Source of the DNA: Arachis hypogaea | Taxonomy: Eukaryota > Streptophyta > Magnoliopsida > Fabales > Fabaceae | Direction of reading: 5' to 3' | Length of the DNA: 64,000 nt | NCBI RefSeq assembly: GCF_003086295.3 | Contig: NC_092054.1 | Span: forward strand, 38,819,294-38,883,293 | In this document: positions 10,804 through 22,418 of the stretch, in pieces | Numbering within the stretch: the first letter of the stretch is position 1 | How the letters are laid out: every line of letters begins with the position of its first letter | Notes under the pieces: model-generated | The model's database searches: none | The model's input: only the letters and a program-made list of their open reading frames with translations | What the model was told of the DNA's origin: nothing | Translations under genes and position numbers: made by a program

Positions 10804-11866
10804 CACCACACTATTTCTAATAATTGTTGATGTCAGGAGTTTCGTGCAGGTGAACACATTAATATTGTAATTGCTCTGATGTGTGTAAGATTGGTATTCA
10901 GTATTACATGGCTGGATACTATCAACCTTATGAGATAATGGTGTTGTTTCTGGTAGGGACACATCATTGACGGTTGTCAATATTTCATTTTGATTATATT
11001 CAGTCTCACCAAAGTGTGGAAGGAAATTTTCAACTAATGGATAGCGAGTAACACTTGCTAAAGGCAAAAGAGTTGGGTTTTTCATGTGAGAAGGGGTGAC
11101 AATTTGATTGCCATTAACAACTGGTAACGAATTATTAGACATAGTATTAAGAGAAACCAACATTGAATCGTTATCTTTACATATAGTTGGAACATCACAT
11201 GTCTCATTCAAAGAAAAAACATTTGGCAAAGTAGCAATTGGATATTGAGGTAAATCTAGGGAGATGCAATTTTGATCAAATGACTGATTAATTTGTGATC
11301 CTAACGTGGGAAATGGTACCTGAAGGGAGCCATGGTGAGATTTAGGAGTATGTGACTGATTGAATGATTGAATATGTTTATCGTAGTGTAGCATTAATTT
11401 TGTTGGAGGGTATGGTAATTATTTTTTAACCATGTTGTTGTCTCTAACTTTTGTAAGCACAAAAACATTCTCACCAACATAAACCAACTTTATCCGACCT
11501 CCATCTTGTAAACCATATATATTCACCAGGTTATCAAATCTATTAAGTATGTAACTAAAAATATTTCCTTTACCAATCATCAACTCTACTTGGTTTTCAT
11601 TGAAATCAATAAGATGCATCTTGTTTCCTAACATATGCTTATAGTTGCGATAGAAGAGTGATGGAAGCTCGTGAAGAAACTACAATGACAAATTGAACTA
11701 ATTGATCACCAACTTGTAAAATATTGAATGTATAATTAAATTAGAAATAAATTTTAAAGGATTGAAATTGACATAATAATAACTTCATTACCGCTTGAGG
11801 GTCCACTTCCATGTAGAATACCCTGTCATCTTTAAATTCAAGAGGCATTAACATCTTATCGTCCAT
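10804..11866 (-). pseudogene. B3-domain (REM-like) gene, exons 1 and 2 of a split copy
   Basis: Exon 1 is 11866-11792 (ATG, 25 codons, containing DRVFYMEVDPQA) and is followed by GTAATG. Exon 2 is 11679-10804 (876 nt, phase 0), starting FLHELPSLFYRNY and ending at donor GTAAGC. Exon 1 and the first 80 codons of exon 2 form an N-terminal B3 DNA-binding domain (LPSLFYRNY, LGNKMHLID, YGLQDGG, KLVYVGENVF). A Ser/Asn-rich linker follows. An in-frame TAA at 11419-11421 falls just after the domain. Exon 3, a second B3 domain, is at 1243-1491 beyond a 9.1 kb retrotransposon nest. The paralog at 28619-30007 has the same three-exon plan. B3 proteins are plant nuclear transcription factors; this copy cannot make a full protein. 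Confidence 0.8.
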
Positions 11867-13864
11867 GCGGGTTTAATATTTTAGTTGCAGAAAGGAATAA
11901 TAGGTGAGAATATAGATAAAATGGTGAGGGATAAAGAATGGTATACTTAAAGATATAGGGACGACTAAGAAATTAAGAATAGAAGGAATTGATAGCATAT
12001 ATGTATAACAAAAGTGTGAGACATATATAGAGTAGAAATGTGAGTAAACAAAGTAATGGAATATAACATTGATGATAATAATGAAAGAAGGATTACTGTC
12101 TTACAGAAGTAGTGTGTTCCATAAGCTATGGTTTCGTGTAGGGAGTAACCAAATTGGTGCAAACACAACTTTGAAGCATCATTATTTGAGAAGAATAAAG
12201 TAGTAAAAAATGCATGAAAAGATGTGTAGGTCCTGAACGTGATCAGAAAAAAAAAAGCAGGTATAAACAGTTTATACAGAGTTATCATTAATTTTAGATA
12301 TGTAGTTTATACAAAGTTATCATTAATTTCAGACATGTCAAAGGAATAAGAAATAAACTTTAGTTATAAGAAGATATTATAGCTGGTCATTGTTGGTTTT
12401 CTCCATAATTTTTTTATCACCTTTAATTTATTTTTTCTTTCATATTTTAATTTTTTTATTAAATTTTTTATTGTAATTTTATTATAATATGAATTGTTGA
12501 TTTTATTAAAAAATAAAATAAATAAAAAATTGATCATATATAACAATAGAGTCATAAGTAATAAAATTTTATCATCCAAAATAATACTAAATAAAAGAAT
12601 ACTAAGAGTATTAAAATAATTATTCTAATTTTTGTGCATTGTTTATTATTCTAATTTTTTATAATATGTATTATTGTTCCTATTAGAAATAATAAATTAA
12701 ATAAAAAATTAATAATAAATAATAATAAAAATATAACTAATAAAAAGTTAGAATCTAAAATAATAATAAAAATAAGATTATTAAGAGTACTTAAAAAAGT
12801 ACTAAAATGTATTATTTTATATGTTATTTTTAATTTAATAAATAAATATTAATTTTTATTATAAAAAAATACTTAAAAGTGGTCAATTTTTATATGTTAT
12901 TTTTAATTTCATAAATAAATATTAATTTTTATTATAATAATAAAAAATTATAATATATTAAAATAGAGTACAATAAAAAATATTATATAAAAAAATATTA
13001 AAAGAAGTATAAAAAAAAGGATTAAATATACTTAAAAAATAATATTATAATTTACTATTATATTTTTTTCAATTTGTTAATTGCTGTCATTATACTAACA
13101 AAATTCCGATGAAGTGTAAATGTGGAAAATTAAATTTATTATTACCAAGTGATAAGAATGGTCATATTATTTCTAATGAATCAGGTAATTACTTAATATA
13201 AGTAGTATATTTATAAAATAGTGTGATGGCAAAAATTTTAAACACCGAAAGACATACGTATTAAAAATTCTTACATGAAGAACTTATAAGAATAAATCAA
13301 TGGTTTTATGGTTGGTTGAAAGATAACAATCAAAAAATAATTAAAGGATAAGAAAATACTAAATATTCTTCGTAGTTTAAAAAATGTAACATTTGTATTG
13401 AAAGTGAGATACTTATTACTTATTATTATGATATTAAACTTTATATGCTAAAAGAAATTGGCTAATAATAATTACCGTAGCTGCCGTGAAGGCATATACT
13501 CATGTGTATTGAATATTGAGAAACACATACTAAATTTAACAGAACTCGTGATAAAACATAGATCATAAAAAAAGATATCATTCTTAGGAGTTAAATAATA
13601 TAGACAAACTTTATGCAAATCATAGATCACACATATTATTTGGTACATAATAATTAAAAAACATAAAAAAAGATACAGATATGAAACAAAGGATAAACAC
13701 GTGATAAGATAAAAATAACAAACACAGTCATAAAACTAAAGAGACTGATTTAACGTGTTAAACCAGTCATTATTTTAATTCAAAGCTAAACGTAATGAAA
13801 TTTTTTCGGACCATACTTCAAACCCCTTGGCTATATGACCAAATGTTACATGCTTATAAATTCA
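11867..13864. other. AT-rich intergenic DNA
   Basis: Lies between the start of one B3 gene and the end of the RPA-like gene. Extremely AT-rich and low-complexity at 12400-13080. Short frames at 11965-12288 and 12364-12579 resemble nothing known. Confidence 0.6.
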
Positions 13865-15946
13865 CTAATCTTCATGAAGTTTTTCAACCATTCCCTCTTC
13901 ATCAATAATAACTTTTCTACACTTGGATGATGAGACATTAGCAGGATACAGATCAATCAACTTTTCTGACAATCCAGTAGGAATTAATCTGTTCTTTGGT
14001 GTTGTGAATGAGTCATTATTATCATCACCCAAAATCTCTGCAAATGAAGAAGAAGATCCCTGGATAAAAAATAAAATAATTAATAAAAAGTAATTAACAA
14101 AAACAGTCCAAAAATATTTCATAAGAAAAATTAGTGCACCTTAATAGTATAAGTTGAACCAGTTTGGATGCTCATAAGTTCAGAATTCTCAGAACCAAGG
14201 TTTTTCTATTGCATTTAAAAAAAAATTTTGAACTCATAAGTATCAATAATCAATAATAATAATAATTATACAAAAATATAAATATGTACATCGTATATGT
14301 TATACTTGTCCACAAAGGCAAAAATAATAGAAATCTCTCCACATATCTTTATGACTATTATCTTGCATGGTTGGAAGGAATTAATATCTTCAATCTTAAC
14401 AGAAACCTTGAATAAGAACTTCTTATTCTTAAAGGAGTCCAACTCAATGGGATATTTCTCATTTATCCCACCCTGCGATAAAAGAAAATATGATTAATAA
14501 TATGTTGAATTAACAAAAGAAAAAAAAAGAGTATTGCACTATATTGCGTATTTTTGACACATGACATAAAATAGTACCCTGGTTAACTGAGCAAGCCTAA
14601 GTTCAGAAGCAGTAGATCCAAAGAATTTAGTTGCTTCCTTGTCATATATAATAAATGATGTTGTGTTCGTGTCATCGGCAACCCTTAAATTAATGCTATA
14701 CCTGATTTTTTTAAAGAACGATTTTTAAGTTCAAAAATTTGAAAATTAGGTAATTTAGTGATCAAATACTTTGTACATAAATATAAAATTATTAAATAAT
14801 TTATTACTGCATTTTACCTTGGAGTATGAGAGGTTGGAAAAGTATCACAAATAGTACAATGATAAGAATTATCAGCTTCTTTTAGTGAATGAAAACATTG
14901 TTTACATCCCTTATACCACCAACCATTATTTGAATCGAGGGCAACAATAGTTCCAATAGTAACAAATGAACCATCCTAATAAACAAAATAATCAGAAAAG
15001 TTATTAATAAAAAAAATTAAATTATGTATATAATATAAAATCAAACCTCAAATAACTCTTTCAGCTCGCATATAGGCTTATATGTGGATTGGTTAAGGAG
15101 ATCATCTTCAAGATTGTAGGCAGGATCTGCAGCAATTTTGCTCAACTGATTTGAAAAAGGGACTCCGAACATTATAATTCTGTAATAAAATTATTAAAAT
15201 GTTAATTATTTAAACTAATGTAGCAAGATAAATATTGTACGTAAATAGCATAAAAATATTGAATGGCATAACCTTTTTCTGAAATCCTTAACCTCTTGAA
15301 AGTCAAGATTGATATAAAGAATGGAATTATAATTGGTATTTGATATACCCAAAGTCCCTGTTTAATGATAAATGAATATGGTTAGGAAAGAATGATTCTT
15401 AATTCTAGTATTGATTAACTATATGATTGTAATTCTCTACCTTTGAACATGTTGAATTTTGCAAACTGCATAATGATAATATACTCAGAGGTTTTCTGTT
15501 TCTCAATATGTTTGACCAATTTTGTAACAAATTCCTCCCATAGGGTGCACCTGATCTTGTCATGTCCCCTAGGAAAAAACCGTACATTAACCAATATTAG
15601 AAGTAGAAAAAAAACTTCGAAGGTGATTGGAATATAATATACTATGTACACGATATATTAAAAAATATTGAGAACGTGATTATTTACTCCATGTCATCTA
15701 GCTCGACCACGATGTAGATTGATTTCTTTCCATTTCTTGAGAAATCATTAATATCTCCTTTAGCAGTGAGCAGTCCCATAACATCTTTAAAGAGTTAATA
15801 TAAATTTGAGATTTTGTGCGTTTAAGAATGAAAAAATATGAATAACTAAACTATGTAGAAACACGTACGAATAAGATGCGATTGAGCATTACTATGGTTA
15901 AGAATAAGCTCATTGGAAACAAAACGAAAGACATTGGTAGGGAGGT
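13865..15946 (-). pseudogene. RPA1-like (replication protein A large subunit) gene, 3' part
   Basis: Downstream part of an RPA70-like gene. Exons that join in phase are 15946-15869, 15784-15688, 15568-15441, 15357-15273, 15179-15047, 14975-14818, 14701-14578, about 14472-14302, about 14211-14138, and a last exon to the stop at 13865. They encode LPTNVFRFVSNE, then an OB fold (DVMGLLTAKGDI, ELDDMEGHDKIRCTLW, IIIMQFAKF), then the C-terminal domain with its zinc ribbon (WWYKGCKQC ... YHCTIC). RPA1 proteins bind single-stranded DNA in replication and repair; plants have many divergent RPA1-like copies, some carried by Helitrons. The 5' exons are at 26900-27341, beyond the 11 kb element inserted into the first of these exons. 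Confidence 0.8.
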
Positions 15947-17681
15947 TGATGAGCGGATAATTTATACGCTTTTTGGCATTGTTTTTAGTATGTTTTTAGT
16001 AGGATCTAGTTACTTTTAGGGATGTTTTCATTAGTTTTTATGTTAAATTCACATTTCTGGACTTTACTATGAGTTTGTGTATTTTTCTGTGATTTCAGGT
16101 ATTTTCTGGCTGAAATTGAGGGACTTGAGCAAAAATCAGATTCAGAGGTTGAAGAAGGACTGCTGATGCTGTTGGATTCTGACCTCCCTGCACTCAAAAT
16201 GGATTTTCTGGAGCTACAAAACTCAAAATGGCGCGCTTTCAATTGCATTGAAAAGTAGACATCCAGGGCTTTCTAGCAATATATAATAATCCATACTTTG
16301 CTCAAGTTTAGACGACGCAAACTGGCGTTCAACGCCAGCTCTCTGCCCAATTCTGGCGTCCAGCGCCAGAAACAAGTTACAAAGTGGAGTTCAACGCCCA
16401 AACTGGCACCAAAACTGGCGTTCAACTCCAGGAATGACCTCTACACGTGTAACACTTAAGCTCAGCCCAAGCACACACCAAGCGGGCCCCGGAAGTGGAT
16501 TTATGCATCAATTACTTACTTCTGTAAACCCTAGTGACTAGTTTATTATAAATAGAACTTTTTATCATTGTGTTCACAGTCTTGGTTACTCCGGTTCCCC
16601 TCTGGGGCCGAGACCAATGAACTCCATTATCACTTATGTATTTTCAACGGTAGAGTTTCTACACTCCATAGATTAAGGTGTGGAGCTCTGCTCTTTCCTC
16701 AAAGATTAATGCAAAGTACTACTGTTTTTCTATTCAATTCATCTTATTTCGCTTCTAAGATATTCATTCGCACTTCAACCTGAATGTGATGAACGTGACA
16801 ATCATCATCATTCCTTATGAACGCGTGCCTGACAACCACTTCCGTTCTACCTTCGATTGAACGAGTATCTCTTAGATTACTAATACAGGGGACCGAGTCC
16901 GAGATATTGGGATCTTCGTGGTGTAAGCTAGAATGATGACGGCATTCAAGAGAATCCGGAAAGTCTAAACCTTGTCTGTGGTATTCTGAGTAAGATTCAA
17001 TGATTGAATGACTGTGACGAGCTTCAAACTCGCGATTGCTGGGCATAGTGACAGACGCAAAAGGATAGTAAATCCTATTCCAGCATGATCGAGAACCGAC
17101 AGATGAATAGCCGTGCCGTGACAGGGTGCGTTGACCACTTTCACTGAGAGGATAGGATGTGACCATTGACAAGGGTGATGCCTCCAGACGATTAGCCGTG
17201 CTGTGACAGGGCATTTGGATCATTTTCCCGAGAGAAGACCGAAAGTAGCCATTGACAATGGTGACGCATTACATAAAGCCAGCCATGGAAAAGAGTAAGA
17301 CTGATTGGATGAAGACAGCAGGAAAGCAGAGGTTCAGAGGAACGAAAGCATCTCTATTTGCTTATCTGAAATTCTCACCAATGATTTACATATGTATTTC
17401 TATCCCTATTTTATTAATTATTTTCGAAAACTACATAACCATTTGATATCTGCCTGACTGAGATTTACAAGGTGACCATAGCTTGCTTCATACCAACAAT
17501 CTCCGTGGGATCCGACCCTTACTCACGTAAGGTATTACTTGGACGACCCAGTGCACTTGCTGGTTAGTTGTGCGAAGTTGTGAACCATGGTATTGGCATC
17601 ATGTTTTTGGCGCCATTACCAGGGAAAGAAAGAGCGATGAATTTTACATAATCAAAGTGTAATCACAATTTTTGCACACCA
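15947..17681 (+). repeat. Left LTR of the 11 kb element
   Basis: 1735 bp. It contains four GGCGTTCAACGCC-type palindromes at exact 31-bp spacing (16324, 16355, 16386, 16417) and a TATAAATA box at 16547-16554. Two diverged copies of a roughly 85-bp unit near 17105-17265 each carry GTGACAGGG and a CCATTGACAA-type motif. Its last 79 bp include a degenerate primer-binding-site copy. Confidence 0.85.
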
Positions 17682-17783
17682 AGTTTTTGGCGCCGTTGCC
17701 GGGGAAAGAAAGAGCGATGAATTTTACATAATCAAAGTGTAATCACAATTTCTGCGCACCAAGTTTTTGGCGCCATTGCCGGG
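17603..17783 (+). repeat. 80-bp repeats carrying three primer-binding-site copies
   Basis: GTTTTTGGCGCC begins at 17603, 17683 and 17763, an exact 80-bp period. The first copy (CATTACCAGGG) is inside the LTR and degenerate; the second (GCCGTTGCCGGGG, 17688-17705) immediately follows the LTR and is the best match to tRNA-Asp; the third (GCCATTGCCGGGG) leads into the internal region. The right LTR keeps only the first copy, at 26821. Confidence 0.85.
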
Positions 17784-19650
17784 GATTGTTCGAGTTTGGA
17801 CAACTGACGGTTCATTTTGTTGCTCAGATTAGGTAATTTTCTTTTTGTTTTCTTTTCAAAAAATTTTTCAAAAATCTTTCAAAAATTTTCTCATCTGTTT
17901 TCGAAAAAAAAAATTTTAAAATAAAAATGTTTTCAAAAATAAATTATTCTATGGCTTCAAAACTTTCAAGAATGAATTCTAGAGTTTCATGGTAACATGT
18001 TGAATCCTATCTAGCTGAAAAGCCATACCCAAACCCCTTTGGGATTGGTCTTCAACTAATCACCTCAATGGATGTAAATCCATTCTAAAGCTTGAATGGC
18101 TATTAAGCCATGTCTGACCCTTTGATTGGAGCTTTAGACTGAAGAGCACAAGATTCCTGGAATTCATATTAAAGATTTCGAAATCCTTATTTTTGTTTTT
18201 CAAATAATTTTCGAAAAAAATACAAAAAAATTAGAAAATCATAAAAATCAAAAATATTTTTTGTGTTCTTGTTTGAGTCTTGAGTCATGTTATAAGTTTG
18301 GTGTCAATTGCATGTGCATCTTGCATTTTTCGAAAAAAATCATGCATTCATAGTGTTCTTCATGATCTTCAAGTTGTTCTTGGTAAGTCTTCTTGTTTGA
18401 TCTTTGCATTTGCATGTTTTGTGTCTTTTCTTGTTTTTCATATGCATTCATGAATTCTTTATGTCTAAGCATTAAAGAATTCTATGTTTGGTGTCTTGCA
18501 TGTTTTCTTTGCATTAAAAATTTTTCAAAAATGTGTTCTTGATGTTCATCATGTTCTTCATAGTGTTCTTGGTGTTCATCTTGACATTCATAGCATTCTT
18601 GCATGCATTCATTGTTTTGATATAAAAATCTCATGCATTGCATCATTTTCATGTTTTTCTCTCTCATCATTCAAAATTCAAAAATAAAAAAAAATATATT
18701 TCCCTTTTTCTCTCATCAAATTCGAAAATTGAGTTGACTTTTTCAAAAATTTTTAAAAATCAAGTTGTTTCTTATGAGTCAAATCAAATTTTCAATTTGA
18801 AAATCTTATCTTTTTCAAAATCTTTTTCAAAAATCAAATCTTTTCCATTTTTCTTAGTTATTTTCGAAAATTTTAAAAATATTTTTTTCAAAAATCCTTT
18901 TCTTATTTTTATATCAAATTTTCAAAAATAACAATAACAATTAATGTTTTGATTCAAAAATTTCAAGTTTGTTACTTGCTTGTTAAGAAAGATACAAACT
19001 TTGAGTTCTAGAATCATATCTTGTGATTTCTTGTGAATCAAGTCATTAATTGTGATTTTAAAAATCAAATTTTTTTTTTCAAAAACTAATTTCTATCATA
19101 TCTTTTCAAAAATATCTTCTTATCATATCTTTTTCAAAAACCTGATTTCAAAATATCTTCTCTAACTTCCTAACTCCTTATCTTTTCAAAATTTGTTCTA
19201 ACTAACTAACTAACTTTTTGTTTGTTTCTATCTTTTTCAAAACCACCTAACTAACTCTCTCTCTCTAATTTTCGAAAATATCTCCCCCTTTTTCAAAATT
19301 TCTTTTTAATTAAACTAATTATTTTATTTTTTATTTTTTATTTGAATTTTCGAAAAACCATTAACCCTTTTCAAAATTAATTTTCGAAAATTACTAACCT
19401 TTTTTAAAAACTAATTTCAAAAATCACTAACTCTTTTTCAAAAATTATTTTCGAAAATTCCCCTTCTCTCTCATCTCCTTCTATTTATTTATTCATCTAC
19501 TAACACTTCATCCCACCCAAATTCGAACCCCCTCTTCCATTTGTGTTCGAATTTCTTCTTCTTCTCTTCTTCTACTCACATTGGGAGCTCTATACTGTGG
19601 TAAAAAGGACCCCTATTATTATTATTATTTTTCTGTTCTCTCTTTTTCAT
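17784..19650 (+). other. 5' leader of the element, low-complexity
   Basis: About 1.9 kb dominated by TTTTCAAAAA and palindromic TTTTCGAAAA words, with a stretch at 18480-18660 repeating GTTCTTCAT/GTTCATC-type words. Open frames on both strands here are by-products of the repetition. It contains AAGTTTGGTGTC copies at 18296 and 18486. It is the untranslated leader ahead of gag. Confidence 0.7.
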
Positions 19651-21912
19651 ATGAGCAGAAGCAAGGACAAGAACATTCTTGTTGAAGCAGATCCAGAACC
19701 TGAAAGGACTCTGAAAAGAAAACTAAGAGAAGCTAAATTACAACAATCCAGAGAGAATCTTTCAGAAATTTTCGAACAGGAAGAGGAGATGGCAGCCGAA
19801 AATAATAATAATGTAAGGAGAATGCTTGGTGACTTTACTGCACCTAATTCCAATTTACATGGAAGAAGCATCTCCATTCCTGCCATTGGAGCAAACAACT
19901 TTGAGCTGAAACCTCAGCTAGTTTCTCTGATGCAGCAAAACTGCAAGTTTCATGGACTTCCATCTGAAGATCCTTTTCAGTTCTTAACTGAATTCTTGCA
20001 GATCTGTGATACTATTAAGACTAATGGAGTAGATCCTGAAGTCTACAAGCTCATGCTTTTCCCATTTGCTGTAAGAGACAGAGCTAGAATCTGGTTGGAC
20101 TCTCAACCCAGAGACAGCCTAAACTCTTGGGATAAGCTGGTCACGGCTTTCTTAGCCAAGTTCTTTCCTCCTCAAAAGCTGAGCAAGCTTAGAGTGGATG
20201 TTCAGACCTTCAGACAGAAGGAAGGTGAATCCCTCTATGAAGCTTGGGAAAGATACAAACAGTTGACCAAAAAGTGTCCTTCTGACATGCTTTCAGAATG
20301 GACCATCCTGGATATATTCTATGATGGTTTATCTGAGCTATCAAAGATGTCATTAGACACTTCTGCAGGTGGATCTATTCACCTAAAGAAAACGCCTGCA
20401 GAAGCTCAAGAACTCATTGACATGGTTGCTAATAACCAGTTCATGTACACTTCTGAGAGGAATCCTGTGAATAATGGGGCGCCTATGAAGAAGGGAGTTC
20501 TTGAGGTTGATACTCTGAATGCCATATTGGCTCAGAACAAAATATTGACTCAGCAAGTCAATATGATTTCTCAGAGTCTGAATGGAATGCAAGCTGCATC
20601 CAACAGTACTCAAGAGGCATCTTCTGAAGAAGAAGCTTATGATCCTGAGAACCCTGCAATAGCAGAGGTGAATTACTTAGGTGAACCTTATGGAAACACC
20701 TATAATCCATCATGGAGAAATCATCCAAATCTCTCATGGAAGGATCAAAGGCCTCAACAAGGCTTTAATAATGGTGGAAGAAACAGGTTTAGCAATAGCA
20801 AGCCTTTTCCATCATCCACTCAGCAACAGACAGAGAATTCTGAACAAAATACCTCTAATTTGGCAAACTTAGTCTCTGATCTGTCCAAGGCCACTGTAAG
20901 TTTCATGAATGAAACAAGGTCTTCCATTAGAAACTTGGAAGCACAAGTAGGCCAGCTGAGTAAAAGGATCACTGAAATCCCTCCTAGTACTCTCCCAAGC
21001 AATACAGAAGAGAATCCAAAAGGAGAGTGCAAGGCCATTGACATAAGCACCATGGCCGAACCTCTAAGGGAAGGAGAGGACGTGAATCCCAAGGGGGAAG
21101 ACCTCCTGGGACGTCCAGTGATCAATAAGGAGTTTCCCTCTGAGGAACCAAAGGAATCTGAGACTCATCTAGAGACCATAGAGATTCCATTGAACCTCCT
21201 TATGCCATTCATGAGCTCTGATGAGTATTCCTCTTCTGAAGAGAATGAGGATGTTACTGAAGAGCAAACCGCCAAGTTTCTTGGTGCAATCATGAAGCTG
21301 AATGCTAAATTATTTGGCATTGATACTTGGGAAGATGAACCTCCCTTGTTCACCAATGAACTAAGTGATCTGGATCAACTGACATTGCCTCAGAAGAGAC
21401 AGGATCCTGGAAAGTTCATAATACCTTGTCCTATAGGCACCATGATCTTTAAGGCTCTGTGTGACCTTGGTTCAGGGATAAACCTCATGCCCCTCTCTGT
21501 AATAGAGAAACTGGGAATCTATGGGGTACAAGCTGCTAAAATCTCATTAGAGATGGCAGATAATTCCAGAAAACAGGCTTATGGACAAGTAGAGGACGTG
21601 TTAGTAAAGGTTGAAGGCCTTTACATCCCTGCTGATTTCATAGTCCTGGATACTGGAAAGGAAGAGGATGAATCCATCATCCTAGGAAGACCTTTCCTAG
21701 CCACAGCAAGAGCTGTGATTGATGTGGACAGAGGAGAATTGATCCTTCAATTGAATGAGGACAACCTTGTGTTTACAACTCAAGGATCTCTCTCTGCATC
21801 CATGGAGAGGAAGCAGAAGAAGCTTCTCTCAAAGCAGAGTCAAACAAAACCCCCACAGTCAAACTCTAAGTTTGGTGTTGGAGAGTCTCAACAAAGCTCT
21901 GCACATCTGTGA
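19651..21912 (+). CDS. Gag-protease polyprotein of Athila-like element
   Basis: 753 codons from ATG 19651 (MSRSKDKN), chosen because the frame upstream has no ATG and reads through leader sequence. Gag occupies roughly residues 90-260: the retrotransposon gag core includes DPFQFLTEFLQICDT, ARIWLDSQPRDSLNSW, FFPPQKLSKLR and ESLYEAWERYKQL. A Gln/Asn-rich spacer and acidic stretch follow. A retropepsin-like protease lies near residues 580-710: CDLGSGINLMPLSV, where related elements usually have DLGAS, and later ESIILGRPFLATARAVIDV. Gag forms the particle that packages element RNA; the protease cleaves it. The frame ends in TGA with no reverse transcriptase after it. It is uninterrupted, so it may still be expressed. 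No CCHC zinc knuckle was seen. Confidence 0.85.
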   Translation: MSRSKDKNILVEADPEPERTLKRKLREAKLQQSRENLSEIFEQEEEMAAENNNNVRRMLGDFTAPNSNLHGRSISIPAIGANNFELKPQLVSLMQQNCKFHGLPSEDPFQFLTEFLQICDTIKTNGVDPEVYKLMLFPFAVRDRARIWLDSQPRDSLNSWDKLVTAFLAKFFPPQKLSKLRVDVQTFRQKEGESLYEAWERYKQLTKKCPSDMLSEWTILDIFYDGLSELSKMSLDTSAGGSIHLKKTPAEAQELIDMVANNQFMYTSERNPVNNGAPMKKGVLEVDTLNAILAQNKILTQQVNMISQSLNGMQAASNSTQEASSEEEAYDPENPAIAEVNYLGEPYGNTYNPSWRNHPNLSWKDQRPQQGFNNGGRNRFSNSKPFPSSTQQQTENSEQNTSNLANLVSDLSKATVSFMNETRSSIRNLEAQVGQLSKRITEIPPSTLPSNTEENPKGECKAIDISTMAEPLREGEDVNPKGEDLLGRPVINKEFPSEEPKESETHLETIEIPLNLLMPFMSSDEYSSSEENEDVTEEQTAKFLGAIMKLNAKLFGIDTWEDEPPLFTNELSDLDQLTLPQKRQDPGKFIIPCPIGTMIFKALCDLGSGINLMPLSVIEKLGIYGVQAAKISLEMADNSRKQAYGQVEDVLVKVEGLYIPADFIVLDTGKEEDESIILGRPFLATARAVIDVDRGELILQLNEDNLVFTTQGSLSASMERKQKKLLSKQSQTKPPQSNSKFGVGESQQSSAHL

Positions 21913-22117
21913 GGCTCCATGAGAGCCCACTGTCAAGCTATTGACATTAAAGAAGCGCTTGTTGGGAGGCAACCCAATTTTTATCTAACTATATTTTTCT
22001 TGGTTATATGTCTTTATAGGTTCATGATCATGTGGAGTCACAAAATAAATAAAAAATTTTGAAAACGGAATCAAAAACAGCAGAAGAAAAATCACACCCT
22101 GGAGGAAGCATCTGCCC

Positions 22118-22354
22118 GGCGTTCAACGCCAGAACAGAGCATGGTTCTGGCGCTGAACGCCCAAAATGGGCAGTATCTGGGCGCTGAACGCCCAAAATGG
22201 GCATCATCTGGGTGCTGAACGCCAGAATTGCACCCTGGAGAGGAGCTGGCACTGAACGCCCAGAACAAACATGGTTCTGGCGTTCAACGCCAGAAATGGG
22301 CAACAAATGGGCGTTGAACGCCCAAAATAGGCACCAACCTGGCGCTGAACGCCC
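22118..22354 (+). repeat. 31-bp periodic array of GGCGTTCAACGCC palindromes
   Basis: Eight copies of a 13-bp near-palindrome (GGCGYTSAACGCC type) start at 22118, 22149, 22180, 22211, 22248, 22279, 22310 and 22341. The spacings are 31, 31, 31, 37, 31, 31, 31. The same palindrome at the same 31-bp spacing occurs four times in each LTR of this element. Confidence 0.9.
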
Positions 22355-22418
22355 AGAGTTGTGTGCAAGGGCATTTTACATGCCTACTTTGGTGCAAGGT
22401 TGTAAATCCTTGAACACC

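Noticed and set aside
11965..12288. 107-codon hydrophobic minus-strand frame upstream of the B3 gene
   Set aside because: No family resemblance, AT-rich composition, no paralog upstream of the other B3 gene.
16744..17223. 159-codon minus-strand open frame in the left LTR, also open in the right LTR (25962-26441)
   Set aside because: It lies antisense in the transcribed part of the LTR and resembles no protein. The two LTRs are recent copies of each other, so being open in both is not independent evidence.
18290..18931. Open frames on both strands rich in His, Glu or Phe
   Set aside because: They come from the repetitive GTTCATC/TTTTCAAAA leader of the 11 kb element.
22118..22354. Possible CRISPR-like array
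   Set aside because: The 31-bp period has a 13-bp palindrome and related, not unique, spacers, in a plant retrotransposon with copies in the LTRs. It is a minisatellite-like array.
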